In this document: piece after piece, positions 51,406 through 60,780 of the stretch
Numbering within the stretch: the stretch's first letter is position 1
How the letters are laid out: each line of letters starts with the position of its first letter
NCBI GenBank assembly: GCA_900473205.1
Contig: UCLB01000012.1
Coordinates: 1 to 64,000, forward strand
Source of the DNA: Hyphomicrobiales bacterium
Lineage (GTDB): Bacteria > Pseudomonadota > Alphaproteobacteria > Rhizobiales > Rhizobiaceae
DNA length: 64,000 nt
Direction: 5' to 3'
Program-made: the position numbers and the translations under genes
Notes under the pieces: generated by a model
The model's database searches: none
Told to the model about the DNA's origin: nothing
What the model saw: the letters and a program-made list of their open reading frames with translations, nothing else

Positions 51406-52100
51406 TGCTCGGATTCGGTCGCAATCAGCTTCCAGTTCGGATCGCGCGAACGGATGTCACGCGAGAAGGTCCAGATGTCATCGACCTCGGAGACATTTTC
51501 GGCATCGCCGTCGATCAGCTTGCCTTCCTTGTCGTAGGTCGCGGAAATCAGCTGGCTGATGATGCGAAGCGTGATCTGCTCTTCGGAATCGCGAATGCTG
51601 GCATGGGTGATATCGATTTTTTCCGTGCCGACGAATGTGGATTTAACCACCTCGCCACGGCTTTCACGCTCCGTGATCGCCGCATTGAAGCCGTCATAGA
51701 CTTCCTTGGACAAAAGATTTTTGAGCGTCTTGCGGTCGCCATCGGCAAAAGCCATGACAATCATCTCATAAGCCATCCGCGCGCCGTTCAAAAACTCCTT
51801 CGGGCGGAACGAAGGATCGGTTTTGGTCAGTTCACGCAGCGAATCATTCAGCGCGGAGCCGACAGGGGAAATGCCATCGATTTCCGCAAAACGGTTTTCT
51901 TCTTCGCCCTCACCACGAAGCGGTAAGGTAACAACCTTGTTATCGTCACCTGCGCCGGATTTGGCGGCATCGCGGGGGCTGTAGGGGTCGATTGGGGGCT
52001 TTTCATTGCCGGTACGACGGCCAAGGACACTGCGCAACTGAAGAAAAATCAGCACTGCAGCCACAAGAAAAAACAATGTTATAAAGTCGCTTGAGCCCAT
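51402..52100 (-). CDS. Tim44-like domain protein
   Basis: A 232-residue protein with one N-terminal membrane helix (about 6-22, ITLFFLVAAVLIFLQL) and a C-terminal Tim44-like domain, the bacterial relative of the mitochondrial import-motor tether. The linker is polar and acidic. Alphaproteobacterial homologues are inner-membrane proteins whose function is unclear. It is first of the operon to mltA, smr and XRE, and its promoter diverges from fxsA-secB. Confidence 0.88.
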   Translation of the reverse strand: MGSSDFITLFFLVAAVLIFLQLRSVLGRRTGNEKPPIDPYSPRDAAKSGAGDDNKVVTLPLRGEGEEENRFAEIDGISPVGSALNDSLRELTKTDPSFRPKEFLNGARMAYEMIVMAFADGDRKTLKNLLSKEVYDGFNAAITERESRGEVVKSTFVGTEKIDITHASIRDSEEQITLRIISQLISATYDKEGKLIDGDAENVSEVDDIWTFSRDIRSRDPNWKLIATESEQ

Positions 52101-52367
52101 CTTTTACCGAAACCGCCATTTAAATCCAATTTTCTACACATCATATAGTCTGCATCTGCTCATCATTCAAACAGGCAGATTCAATCGCCGGTCTCCAAAC
52201 ATGGGCAGTTTGGCGATATGATGGGTATTCAGGCACCGGATGACACGGAAAACGCTTCTGCATTTTCGCTTCGGTGAACAGATTTTCGACAGCTTGGAAC
52301 GGCACCCTCAGCATCTCGCCAGCATCTGGACGAATGAAGCGGGCTTCAACAACACAAGGCAGGATTT
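52101..52367. other. Divergent promoter region, Tim44-like / fxsA
   Basis: A 267-base non-coding gap between head-to-head genes. No convincing gene or strong dyad was seen. The Tim44-like/mltA operon and fxsA-secB should both initiate here. Confidence 0.5.
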
Positions 52368-52880
52368 ATGCGTTTCTCACTCTTACCCGTCATCGTCCTT
52401 TTGATGCCGATCCTGGAAATTGCCGGCTTCATCGTCGTTGGCAAAGCTCTGGGCGTGTGGCTGACGTTGGCGCTGATCCTGCTCACATCCTTTCTCGGCC
52501 TCGTCATTCTGAGATCCGGCGGTCTTGGTATGGTGCGCAATCTTCAAAATGCCAGCCGGACGGGTGCAGAGCCTGCGGAAGCTATGATCAATGGCGGCAT
52601 GCGGGTTATCGCCGGTATTCTTCTGTTCATTCCCGGCTTCATTACCGATGCGATTGGCCTTCTGTTGCTGATCCCGGGTTTCAGAAAGCTCATCTGGAAA
52701 GCCATTGGCCCACGGATCGTGGTTGCAAGCTCCTTTAGGGGACAGGGTTTTCGTCCAGGCCCGCAGCGCGATGCGTCCTCCAAGGTTGTCGATCTGGATG
52801 AGGATGACTTTCATCGGGAAGGGTCAGGACATTCGCCCTGGTCGCAGAACCGGGATGACCGCGACCTGCCAAAACCCTGA
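52368..52880 (+). CDS. fxsA: FxsA family membrane protein
   Basis: A 170-residue protein with an N-terminal hydrophobic region of about four spans (ALGVWLTLALILLTSFLGLVIL and a later IAGILLFIPGFITDAIGLLLLIPGF), typical of FxsA, whose E. coli member suppresses F exclusion of phage T7. The polar tail carries basic and acidic residues. The physiological role is unknown. secB follows after 84 bases in the same direction. Confidence 0.9.
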   Translation: MRFSLLPVIVLLMPILEIAGFIVVGKALGVWLTLALILLTSFLGLVILRSGGLGMVRNLQNASRTGAEPAEAMINGGMRVIAGILLFIPGFITDAIGLLLLIPGFRKLIWKAIGPRIVVASSFRGQGFRPGPQRDASSKVVDLDEDDFHREGSGHSPWSQNRDDRDLPKP

Positions 52881-52964
52881 CCTGCCCCTCTATATCAAAG
52901 GGTTGTAAGCCCATTGTCGAGATGATAGACGGGCTTCCAAGAATTCAATCCGCGAGGACATATT

Positions 52965-53447
52965 ATGACCACTGAAAACGGTGCGCAGGAAGGTGCAAAC
53001 CCCTCCCTCAATATTCTGACCCAGTACACCAAGGATTTGTCGTTTGAAAATCCGGGCGCTCCACGGTCGCTGCAGGCACGCGATGGCGCACCTGCCATCA
53101 ACATCAATGTCAACGTTAATGCGAACCCGATTTCCGGTTCCGACTTCGACGTCGTTCTGACGCTGAATGCAGAAGCCAAGGATGGCGACAAGGTTCTGTT
53201 CGTTGCCGAACTGGTTTATGGCGGCGTTTTCCGCATCACTGGTTTCCCGCAGGAACATATGCTGCCGGTTCTCTTCATCGAGTGCCCGCGCCTTCTGTTC
53301 CCCTTCGCACGCCAGATCATCGCAGACGTCACCCGCAACGGCGGCTTCCCGCCATTGATGATCGACCCGATCGATTTCTCGCAGATGTTTGCGCAGCGCG
53401 TTGCCGAAGAACAGGCCCGCGCCAAGGTTCAGGCCGTTCCGAACTGA
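52965..53447 (+). CDS. secB: Protein-export chaperone SecB
   Basis: A 160-residue tetrameric chaperone that holds preproteins unfolded for SecA. The conserved core includes the KDLSFENP-type segment, INVNVNANP and [15 protein letters not shown]; the PLMIDPIDF motif follows. The tail is acidic/alanine-rich. ATG 52965 lies after GAGGACATATT. A strong terminator follows, so fxsA-secB form one short unit. Confidence 0.97.
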   Translation: MTTENGAQEGANPSLNILTQYTKDLSFENPGAPRSLQARDGAPAININVNVNANPISGSDFDVVLTLNAEAKDGDKVLFVAELVYGGVFRITGFPQEHMLPVLFIECPRLLFPFARQIIADVTRNGGFPPLMIDPIDFSQMFAQRVAEEQARAKVQAVPN

Positions 53448-53470
53448 TCTGCCGAAATTTTCTGATGAAG

Positions 53471-53498
53471 AACCCGGGTCAAAAGCCCGGGTTTTTTT
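53471..53498 (+). terminator. secB terminator
   Basis: AACCCGGG and CCCGGGTT form a strong stem followed by a run of seven T, 23 bases after the secB stop. Confidence 0.92.
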
Positions 53499-53588
53499 AT
53501 GGGCGAAATTTTGGTGAGCATTTTATCTCAGCAATGCCAACCGCACTATTCGAAGAAAATCCGCGCGGCCTAATTCCGTTATTTCACC

Positions 53589-54287
53589 CTAATGCTGATA
53601 TTTATTCCAGATCGCCTTATCGCCCATCGCCAGAACCAGTTTGCCATGGGCTGCTGCGGTTTCCGCGTCCAGCCGTGGTGGCAATGGTCGGGATCTCACC
53701 AAAGCTTCCAGGGGGACATCATCGACGGTCTCATTGACCTGCGACTTCACGGCAGAGCCGAACCCGAGCGCAGTCTGGCGACCGCCGATCATCTCGATAT
53801 AAACTTCCGCCAGAAGTTCGGAGTCGAGCAACGCGCCGTGCTTTGTACGGTGTGAGTTGTCGATGCCATATCTGCGGCAGAGCGCATCGAGCGAATTTGG
53901 GCCCATCGGATGTTTGCGACGGGCCATGGACAGCGTATCGGTCACCATTTCCGGCGAGACCGGTTCGATGCCAAGACGCCCAAATTCCGCATTGATGAAA
54001 CCCATATCGAAGGTCGCATTATGCGCAACCCAGCGAGCACCCTCGAAAAAGTCGCGGATTTCCTGAACGACCTCCTCGAATTTCGGCTTGTCCAGCAGGA
54101 ATTCATCCGTGATGCCATGCACGGCCAGCGCATCCGGGTGAACCTTGCGGTCGGCGGGATTAATGTAAATATGGATGGTCCGGCCAGTCGGGAAATGATT
54201 GAAGAGTTCGATGCCGCCAATTTCGATGATACGGTCGAACTTCGATTCCAGGCCGGTGGTTTCCGTATCGAATATGATTTCGCGCAT
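53589..54287 (-). CDS. dnaQ: DNA polymerase III subunit epsilon
   Basis: A 232-residue proofreading 3'-5' exonuclease. Exo I is IIFDTETTG with the catalytic Asp and Glu (D7, E9), Exo II is VAHNATFDMGFI, and Exo III is HGALLDSELLAEVY. The start ATG 54287 lies just after the coaE stop; a TTG two codons earlier would overlap it. It is the last gene of the ppsR-maf-aroE-coaE-dnaQ operon, the usual order near alphaproteobacterial origins. Confidence 0.96.
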   Translation of the reverse strand: MREIIFDTETTGLESKFDRIIEIGGIELFNHFPTGRTIHIYINPADRKVHPDALAVHGITDEFLLDKPKFEEVVQEIRDFFEGARWVAHNATFDMGFINAEFGRLGIEPVSPEMVTDTLSMARRKHPMGPNSLDALCRRYGIDNSHRTKHGALLDSELLAEVYIEMIGGRQTALGFGSAVKSQVNETVDDVPLEALVRSRPLPPRLDAETAAAHGKLVLAMGDKAIWNKYQH

Positions 54288-54289
54288 CG

Positions 54290-54889
54290 TCAAACCTTCT
54301 CTTTTCGCTCGAATCTCAAAGCAGCGAGAACGGCTTTCACCTGGACCCGCGCCTCTTCAATTCCCCGGCCGGTATCGATGATGAAATCGGCCCTGCGTCT
54401 CTTTTCCTCGTCTGGCATCTGCCGCGCAAGGATCATCTGAAATTTTTCTTCCGTCATCCCGGGCCGAGACAAAACCCTTTGCCTCTGGATGTCCGCATCA
54501 CAGCTGACAACCACGATCTTATCGACGCGGCTTTCTGCGCCGGTCTCGAACAGAAGCGGGATATCCAGCAAGGCAAATTCTGCGCTGGCATGCCGCTCAT
54601 GATCTAAAAACACTTGCTGTTTCCTCCGCACCAGGGGATGAACGATCTGCTCTAGCTTTCCGAAGTTAGCCGGATTCTGACGTAAGGCCTCACCCAGCTT
54701 TTGACGGTTGACCTGGCCGTTTTCGGTCGTACCGGTAAAAGCCTCCTCAATCAGGGCCACCGCCTCGCCCGCATAAAGCTGATGAACGACGGCATCGGAA
54801 TCACAGACGGCAACGCCCTCTTCTTCAAACAGCTTCGCCGTCGTAGATTTTCCCATGCCTATCGATCCGGTGAGCCCGATGGTAATCAT
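54290..54889 (-). CDS. coaE: Dephospho-CoA kinase
   Basis: A 199-residue enzyme for the last step of CoA synthesis. The P-loop is GSIGMGKST (8-16), and [11 protein letters not shown] and the C-terminal [13 protein letters not shown] are typical. The start ATG 54889 overlaps the aroE stop by four bases. Together with coaA at 16 kb, two CoA synthesis steps are present in the window. Confidence 0.95.
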   Translation of the reverse strand: MITIGLTGSIGMGKSTTAKLFEEEGVAVCDSDAVVHQLYAGEAVALIEEAFTGTTENGQVNRQKLGEALRQNPANFGKLEQIVHPLVRRKQQVFLDHERHASAEFALLDIPLLFETGAESRVDKIVVVSCDADIQRQRVLSRPGMTEEKFQMILARQMPDEEKRRRADFIIDTGRGIEEARVQVKAVLAALRFERKEKV

Positions 54890-55746
54890 CCGTGCTTTTC
54901 CATATCGGCGATAATGAGGTTTCTCAACTCTTCATCCACTTCAGGCGATTTACCGAACCATTTTTCAAAACCGGGTTTGGCCTGATGCAAGAGCATGCCT
55001 AGACCATCGACAACGGGAAAGCCCTGTTGCTCTGCCATTTTGAGAATGGGTGTCTTGAGCGGAACGTAAACGATATCCGTTACCACTGCATCTCGGCTCA
55101 GCTTTGAGAAATCGATATGCGGCGTTTCGCTGCCATCCATGCCGAGAGACGTCGTGTTGACGAAAAGTCCTGCATCTGTCGAAACCTCATCCAGCGCTCC
55201 CATGGAATGGGCAAAGACATGATCTCCAAAGCGGTCACGCAGCTCATTTGCCCGCGCGACGGTTCTGTTGACGACGTGAATTTCAGACATGCCGCGATTG
55301 CGCAGCGCCTGAATGACGGCCCGGCTCGCGCCGCCAGCGCCCAAAACCACTGCCTTGTCTGTCTTGTCCCAACCAGGATGCCGCGCATCGAGATTGGACA
55401 CGAACCCGTAGCCATCGGTATTGGTCGCGCAAATCTGGCCATCTTCCAGCCACAGAGTGTTGGCTGCGCCCAGTTCCTGCACGATTTCGTCAGGCCTGTC
55501 TGCCAATCGGTAGGCGGATTCCTTATGTGGGATCGTAACGTTGCCGCCGACGAAACCGCTTTCGCCGGATTTCAATGTCGCAACGAAATGCGCGAAATTG
55601 TCAGGCGATACCGCGACGGCGTGATAGGAGCCTTCAATGCCGAAGATTTTCAGCCAATGACCATGGATCAATGGAGAACGAGAATGCTTGATGGGGTAGC
55701 CGGTGACGAAGGCTTTGATGGTTAATGTTTCACGTGAATCAACCAT
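54886..55746 (-). CDS. aroE: Shikimate dehydrogenase
   Basis: A 286-residue NADPH enzyme of the shikimate pathway. The catalytic lysine is Lys75 in [10 protein letters not shown], substrate contacts are [10 protein letters not shown] (20-29), and the NADP loop is [11 protein letters not shown]. The first codons (M-V-D-S-R-E-T) are written by a parS-like site, so the N-terminus is constrained by a DNA signal. The ATG overlaps the maf stop by eight bases. Confidence 0.96.
   Translation of the reverse strand: MVDSRETLTIKAFVTGYPIKHSRSPLIHGHWLKIFGIEGSYHAVAVSPDNFAHFVATLKSGESGFVGGNVTIPHKESAYRLADRPDEIVQELGAANTLWLEDGQICATNTDGYGFVSNLDARHPGWDKTDKAVVLGAGGASRAVIQALRNRGMSEIHVVNRTVARANELRDRFGDHVFAHSMGALDEVSTDAGLFVNTTSLGMDGSETPHIDFSKLSRDAVVTDIVYVPLKTPILKMAEQQGFPVVDGLGMLLHQAKPGFEKWFGKSPEVDEELRNLIIADMEKHG
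55718..55725 (-). promoter_or_regulatory. CtrA half-site-like octamer
   Basis: TTAACCAT, read on the - strand, equals the CtrA half-site known from Caulobacter and abuts parS-like site 4. It also codes for aroE residues, so it may be coincidental. Confidence 0.25.
55726..55741 (+). other. parS-like site 4 (ParB binding)
   Basis: TGTTTCACGTGAATCA matches 15 of 16 positions of the parS consensus. It lies within the first aroE codons, 1.5 kb from the candidate oriC, and contains GANTC at 55736-55740. Confidence 0.88.
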
Positions 55747-56338
55747 CGATCAGGCCCAATTCGCGAAGTTTCGTTAACAGTGACAGCAGCGGCAGACCCA
55801 GAATGGTGAAATAATCCCCTTCAATATCGGTGAAAAGCTGAATGCCCTCCCCTTCCAGCTGATAGGCGCCGACGCTGGACAGCACTTTCGGTCCAACCCG
55901 CTCCAGATGTCTGTCGAGAAATTCCGCGTCCAAGTCCCGCACGGTGAGATCAGCGAGAGTGACGACGTCCCAGATGATCTTGCCGTTTCTGGCCAACGCG
56001 GCACCGCAATTCAAACGGTGGGTCTTACCGGAAAGTGACATGAGGTTGGCGTGGGCCTCCACCATATCTTTTGGTTTGTGATAAATCCTGTCGCCGAGCG
56101 ACATGGTCTGGTCGCAGCCCAGAACGACAGCATCTGGATAAATGGCACTGACGGCCAGCGCTTTTGCCTTGGCAAGTTCGACCGCGATCCTGTCCGGCGA
56201 CGCACCATCTCTCTCGAGCTTCGCATCGATAGCACGCTCATCGATTTCGGCGGGTGTAGCGGTAAAGCTCAGTCCGGCATTGCGCATCAGTATTTGCCGA
56301 GATGCGCTGGAAGAAGCAAGGATCAGGTCTGGTCTCAT
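55739..56338 (-). CDS. maf: Maf-family nucleotide pyrophosphatase
   Basis: A 199-residue house-cleaning pyrophosphatase. The family hallmarks are [12 protein letters not shown] near the start, [11 protein letters not shown] with the catalytic Asp, and [14 protein letters not shown] near the end. Maf proteins hydrolyse non-canonical nucleoside triphosphates and have been linked to septum arrest. ATG 56338 is preferred over the TTG one codon upstream. It sits between ppsR and aroE in the same operon. Confidence 0.94.
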   Translation of the reverse strand: MRPDLILASSSASRQILMRNAGLSFTATPAEIDERAIDAKLERDGASPDRIAVELAKAKALAVSAIYPDAVVLGCDQTMSLGDRIYHKPKDMVEAHANLMSLSGKTHRLNCGAALARNGKIIWDVVTLADLTVRDLDAEFLDRHLERVGPKVLSSVGAYQLEGEGIQLFTDIEGDYFTILGLPLLSLLTKLRELGLIDG

Positions 56339-56373
56339 CAACCATGGTCTCCGAACAGGGGGGTGCGAAGGGA

Positions 56374-57195
56374 TTAGCGCGTCCGCTGGCGAAGGGCAAG
56401 AATGGCCGCGGCGGTCTCTTCGATGGAACGCCGCGTCACATCAATGAGTGGCCAACTGTTGCGGGCGCAGAGTGCGCGCGCATATTTCAGCTCTTCCATG
56501 ATCGTGGCGCGGTCAATGTATTGACCCCGGTCAAAACCACCCGTCGCGCCCAGCTCGCGGTTTTCACGAACCTGCGAAATGCGGTCAGACGTTGCGACGA
56601 GCCCGACGATCAGCGGCTTTGTCGCCTTATAAAGGCTCTCGGGCAATGGAACATCCGGCACCACAGGAATATTGGCGGTCTTGATGCCGCGATTGGCCAG
56701 ATAGATGCTGGTGGGTGTTTTCGATGTGCGGCTGATGCCGATAATGACGACATCTGCATCATCATAATTTTCCGGCATCTGGCCATCATCATGATCCATG
56801 GCGAAGTTCAAGGCTTCGATACGGGCAAAATAGTCCGCATTTAACGCATGCTGCGCCCCTACCCGCCGGCGCGACGTTGTGCCGAGATAGGTCTGGAAAA
56901 TACCAATGACGGGTTCCAGCACATTTACGCAGGGCACGCCGATGGCGTGACATTGCAGATCGAGGAACTCGGCCAGCTGCTTATCCACAATCGTGTAGAG
57001 CACAATTCCCGGCTCCTGATCGATGCTGTCTATCACCTTTTGCAGCTGTTTTTGGTTCCGAATCATCGGATACACATGTTCCAGCGGCATGGCCGCGTGA
57101 AACTGCGCTGACACCGCTCTGCCCGCCGACATCAGAGTCTCGCCCGTGGAGTCAGAAATCAGATGAAGATGGAAGAAGCTTTTTTGGTTCTCCAC
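56374..57195 (-). CDS. ppsR: Pyruvate, phosphate dikinase regulatory protein
   Basis: A 273-residue bifunctional kinase/pyrophosphorylase (DUF299) that reversibly phosphorylates PPDK or PEP synthase to balance gluconeogenesis. The P-loop-like [15 protein letters not shown] and the N-terminal [12 protein letters not shown] are diagnostic. The start is GTG 57195, giving (M)[10 protein letters not shown] and the family length; the open frame extends upstream into the oriC candidate. It is first of the leftward ppsR-maf-aroE-coaE-dnaQ operon. It contains an internal DnaA box at 56981-56989. Confidence 0.95.
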   Translation of the reverse strand: MENQKSFFHLHLISDSTGETLMSAGRAVSAQFHAAMPLEHVYPMIRNQKQLQKVIDSIDQEPGIVLYTIVDKQLAEFLDLQCHAIGVPCVNVLEPVIGIFQTYLGTTSRRRVGAQHALNADYFARIEALNFAMDHDDGQMPENYDDADVVIIGISRTSKTPTSIYLANRGIKTANIPVVPDVPLPESLYKATKPLIVGLVATSDRISQVRENRELGATGGFDRGQYIDRATIMEELKYARALCARNSWPLIDVTRRSIEETAAAILALRQRTR

Positions 57196-57603
57196 GCTGT
57201 TTTCGTCCCCCTGTTGATAATGTCGGATAACATCCGTCATCTGGCCCGGCACCCGGTCGCGCGGCGCAAAACCTGTGTTTTGTCCACAATCGGCAAACCG
57301 GTGTAGCAAGCAAAAGCCTGCCTGTGAATTGTGAGGAGAAAAGCGGACGTTAAAAAACAGTCCAAGGGTTATCCACAAGCGTCATAGTATTCGATTTTTC
57401 ATTAAGTAACGGAAATATTTTGCTTATTTCGAAATATCCCGCCTGTTTTCCCAAACCTGTCCAAACAAGCGCGTGTGACATATGAATCATCGCTCATGCG
57501 GCATTTCCGCCGAACAGATTTTAATCCTTGCTACTCACAGACTCTAAGAAATAGAAAATCTTTTAAATCTCTTAGATTTTATTTTTTAGAAAAGATGAGC
57601 ATC
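57196..57603. other. Candidate chromosomal replication origin (oriC)
   Basis: A 408-base non-coding gap between ppsR and hemE, the same neighbours as the Caulobacter origin. It holds DnaA-box sequences TTATCCACA (57369-57377), TTGTCCACA (57280-57288) and TGTTGATAA (57212-57220, one mismatch on the other strand), with another perfect box inside ppsR (56981-56989). An AT-rich tract at 57541-57597, with an imperfect dyad around TTTTAAATCTCTTAGATTTT, could be the unwinding element. GANTC sites occur at 57484-57488 and 57540-57544. Confidence 0.75.
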
Positions 57604-58638
57604 ATGTCCGAACGCCGTGTTATGAAGGTTCTGAATGGAGAGACACTCACCCCTCCTCCGATCTGGCTTATGAGACAGGCCGGTCGTTACCTTCCGGAGT
57701 ATCGAGAAACGCGGAAGACGGCAGGAAGTTTCCTTGATCTTTGCTATAATCCGCAGCTTGCAACGGAAGTGACGCTACAGCCCATTCGACGTTTCGATCT
57801 GGATGCCGCCATCCTCTTCTCGGATATTCTGGTCATTCCTGACGCCCTAAATCGAAACGTCTCCTTCACCGAAGGCAAGGGCCCTGCAATGGATCCAATC
57901 GATGTGGCCGGGATTGCTGCTTTGAAGCAGGACAATGTTTTGCCCCACCTTAAACCCGTCTTCGAAGCGGTGTCGAAGCTGAGACAGGAACTGCCGGCGA
58001 AAACCACCCTGCTCGGCTTTTGCGGTGCGCCATGGACGGTTGCCACTTACATGATTGCTGGCCACGGCACGCCCGATCAGGCGCCTGCCCGCCTCTTCGG
58101 CTATCAGGAACCGCAGGCGATGGAACAGCTACTGGCCTTCCTCGCAGAAGCCTCTGCTGACTATCTCGTTGAACAACTGGATGCAGGCGCGGACGCCGTT
58201 CAGATATTCGATTCCTGGGCGGGCGTTCTGGGTGAGAAGGAATTTGAGGAATACGCGGTCAAGCCGGTCGCTCGCATCATCGAGTCAGTCCGCACGCGTC
58301 GCCCTGATGCCAAGATCATCGCCTTTGCGAAAGGTGCCGGCATTCTGCTGAAGGATTACCGTCAGAAAACCAAGGCTGATGCGATTGGTCTCGATTGGAG
58401 CGTGCCGCTGTCTTTCGCCCGCGATCTCCAGAAAGATGGACCGGTTCAGGGCAATCTCGATCCGATGCGCATGGTTGCTGGCGGAAAATCGCTGGATGAC
58501 GGCATCGATGCCATTCTCGACTGTCTTGGCAACGGGCCGCTGATCTTCAATCTTGGCCACGGCATCACACCGCAGGCCGACCCGGAGAACGTCACCAGAC
58601 TGGTGTCGCGCGTTCGCTCCCACGGTGCGCGCCTATGA
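57604..58638 (+). CDS. hemE: Uroporphyrinogen decarboxylase
   Basis: A 344-residue heme-pathway enzyme converting uroporphyrinogen III to coproporphyrinogen III. The family signature [12 protein letters not shown] is near the N-terminus, and [13 protein letters not shown] and GLDWSVPL follow. ATG 57604 (MSERRVMKV) is chosen; the frame extends upstream through the oriC candidate, which is not coding. An ATG at 57595 is possible. It overlaps hemJ by four bases. Confidence 0.96.
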   Translation: MSERRVMKVLNGETLTPPPIWLMRQAGRYLPEYRETRKTAGSFLDLCYNPQLATEVTLQPIRRFDLDAAILFSDILVIPDALNRNVSFTEGKGPAMDPIDVAGIAALKQDNVLPHLKPVFEAVSKLRQELPAKTTLLGFCGAPWTVATYMIAGHGTPDQAPARLFGYQEPQAMEQLLAFLAEASADYLVEQLDAGADAVQIFDSWAGVLGEKEFEEYAVKPVARIIESVRTRRPDAKIIAFAKGAGILLKDYRQKTKADAIGLDWSVPLSFARDLQKDGPVQGNLDPMRMVAGGKSLDDGIDAILDCLGNGPLIFNLGHGITPQADPENVTRLVSRVRSHGARL

Positions 58639-59180
58639 GCGAGGAAAAGCAGACATCGGCAAAGGCTGGGCGCAAAGCCCGTCTGCGGGCGGCGGTTGCG
58701 CTGAGCGCATTCGTGGCCCTGATCGCGGTCGTGCTGCATGTCGATGCGGCCGATGCCTATCTCTGGATCAAGGCGCTGCACATCATTGCCGTCATATCCT
58801 GGATGGCCGGGCTGTTTTATCTGCCGCGGCTGTTCATCTACCACACGGATGCAGTCCCCGGTTCAGACAAGTCCGAGACCTTCAAAATCATGGAACAGCG
58901 TCTGCTCAAGGTCATCATGAACCCGGCCATGATGATCTCCTGGGTTCTGGGTCTTTACCTCGCCTGGTCGGTTTATGGTTTTTCCGGCGGCTGGCTGCAT
59001 GCGAAAATCGCTCTGGTCATTCTCATGACGGCGACGCATGTCTATTTCAGCAGAAGCGTCAGGCGTTTTGCACGGGATGAAAACACCCGTTCTGCCCGTC
59101 ACTGGCGGTTGATGAACGAGGTTCCGACCGTCTTGATGATCCTGATAGTCTTACTTGTGGTTGTGAAACCATATGCTTGA
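58635..59180 (+). CDS. hemJ: Protoporphyrinogen oxidase HemJ
   Basis: A 181-residue inner-membrane protein of the HemJ/UPF0093 family, the oxidase for the penultimate heme step in many alphaproteobacteria. Four hydrophobic segments are visible; the conserved His of [17 protein letters not shown] and the Arg/Lys-rich loops match the family. ATG 58635 overlaps the hemE stop (ATGA), so the two heme enzymes are coupled. Confidence 0.93.
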   Translation: MSEEKQTSAKAGRKARLRAAVALSAFVALIAVVLHVDAADAYLWIKALHIIAVISWMAGLFYLPRLFIYHTDAVPGSDKSETFKIMEQRLLKVIMNPAMMISWVLGLYLAWSVYGFSGGWLHAKIALVILMTATHVYFSRSVRRFARDENTRSARHWRLMNEVPTVLMILIVLLVVVKPYA

Positions 59181-59366
59181 CGGGCGATCACGATAAATTT
59201 CTCGGAATTGGTGCTTTCCTCTTGCGGCTTTCCGGTTGAATCGCTATTTTCCGGTTACTCATCTCAATGGCATGTGAATTATTCAGACGTCTGCGGGGCC
59301 TTCCCCAGTACCTGATTCGCGATCACGCCTTTCCCCACACATATTTTAAAGACGGTCTTTCTCTTC
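59181..59366. other. rho leader region
   Basis: A 186-base gap before rho. No gene or strong hairpin was seen. Rho commonly regulates its own leader by early termination, but no direct signal for that is evident here. Confidence 0.4.
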
Positions 59367-60632
59367 ATGGCTGAAATGAAGCTTCAGGAACTTAAGAGCA
59401 AATCCCCTACCGATTTGCTGACTTTTGCCGAATCCCTGGAAGTCGAAAATGCGAGCACGATGCGTAAGCAGGAGCTCATGTTTGCAATCCTCAAGGTTCT
59501 GGCAAGTCAGGACATCGAGATCATCGGCGAAGGTGTCGTCGAAGTTCTTCAGGATGGATTTGGCTTCCTGCGCTCTGCCAACGCAAACTATCTGCCCGGC
59601 CCGGATGATATTTACATCTCGCCATCGCAGATCCGCCGTTTCTCTCTGAAAACCGGCGATACGGTTGAGGGCCCGATCCGTGGACCTAAGGAAGGCGAGC
59701 GTTATTTCGCGCTGCTCAAGGTCAACACGATCAATTTCGATGATCCGGAAAAGATTCGTCACAAGGTCCATTTCGACAATCTGACGCCGCTTTATCCGAA
59801 TGATCGCTTCAAGATGGAACTGGATGTTCCGACATCCAAAGATCTTTCTGCCCGCGTCATCGATCTCGTGGCACCCCTCGGAAAAGGCCAGCGCGGCCTC
59901 ATCGTCGCTCCGCCGCGTACCGGTAAGACCGTTCTTCTCCAGAACATCGCGCATTCGATCACCGCCAATCATCCAGAATGCTATCTTATCGTTCTTTTGA
60001 TCGATGAGCGTCCTGAAGAAGTGACGGACATGCAGCGCTCGGTGAAGGGCGAAGTCGTTTCGTCCACCTTCGACGAGCCAGCCGTGCGCCACGTTCAGGT
60101 CGCCGAAATGGTCATCGAAAAGGCAAAGCGCCTTGTCGAACATGGTCGTGACGTCGTCATCCTGCTCGATTCGATCACCCGTCTTGGCCGCGCTTACAAC
60201 ACCGTCGTTCCTTCTTCTGGTAAGGTTTTGACCGGTGGTGTGGACGCCAACGCCCTGCAGCGTCCGAAGCGTTTCTTCGGTGCAGCCCGTAACATTGAAG
60301 AAGGCGGTTCGCTGACCATCATCGCCACGGCCTTGATCGATACCGGCAGCCGTATGGACGAAGTCATCTTCGAAGAATTCAAGGGCACGGGTAACTCGGA
60401 AATCGTGCTGGACCGCAAGGTCGCCGATAAGCGGATCTTCCCATCCATGGATATTCTCAAGTCCGGTACGCGTAAGGAAGACCTGCTCGTTCCGCGTCAG
60501 GATCTGCAGAAGATTTTCGTTCTGCGCCGTATCCTTGCACCAATGGGCACCACCGACGCTATCGAATTCCTGATCGACAAGCTGAAGCAGACCAAGAACA
60601 ACGGCGACTTCTTCGATTCGATGAATACGTAA
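59367..60632 (+). CDS. rho: Transcription termination factor Rho
   Basis: A 421-residue RNA-dependent helicase. The N-terminal RNA-binding domain shows [23 protein letters not shown], Walker A is [11 protein letters not shown], and Walker B is [14 protein letters not shown] with the Q/R loops [13 protein letters not shown]. The length is standard. The gene is single with its own terminator, between hemJ and mnmE, as in many rhizobia. Confidence 0.97.
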   Translation: MAEMKLQELKSKSPTDLLTFAESLEVENASTMRKQELMFAILKVLASQDIEIIGEGVVEVLQDGFGFLRSANANYLPGPDDIYISPSQIRRFSLKTGDTVEGPIRGPKEGERYFALLKVNTINFDDPEKIRHKVHFDNLTPLYPNDRFKMELDVPTSKDLSARVIDLVAPLGKGQRGLIVAPPRTGKTVLLQNIAHSITANHPECYLIVLLIDERPEEVTDMQRSVKGEVVSSTFDEPAVRHVQVAEMVIEKAKRLVEHGRDVVILLDSITRLGRAYNTVVPSSGKVLTGGVDANALQRPKRFFGAARNIEEGGSLTIIATALIDTGSRMDEVIFEEFKGTGNSEIVLDRKVADKRIFPSMDILKSGTRKEDLLVPRQDLQKIFVLRRILAPMGTTDAIEFLIDKLKQTKNNGDFFDSMNT

Positions 60633-60660
60633 TTAGCCGGATTCATTTTTGAAAGTTTTA

Positions 60661-60690
60661 GGCCGCGTCTTAACAGGACGCGGCCAATTG
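60661..60690 (+). terminator. rho terminator
   Basis: GGCCGCGTC and GACGCGGCC form a perfect 9-base stem with a 7-base loop, 28 bases after the rho stop. The trailing T run is weak (AATTGTTTG). Confidence 0.7.
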
Positions 60691-60780
60691 TTTGAAAGCA
60701 CATGCGTTCACATGCGATAGAGATGTCGTTGCCGATATTTCATAAGACGGTTATCGCTGAGCGCTCCAGGAGTTGTCGCC

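Noticed and set aside
57324-57332. Additional DnaA box TGTGAATTG
   Set aside because: Two mismatches to TTATNCACA on the other strand; too weak to count.
57475-57603. Upstream extension of hemE
   Set aside because: It would translate the AT-rich part of the oriC candidate; family proteins begin near 57604.
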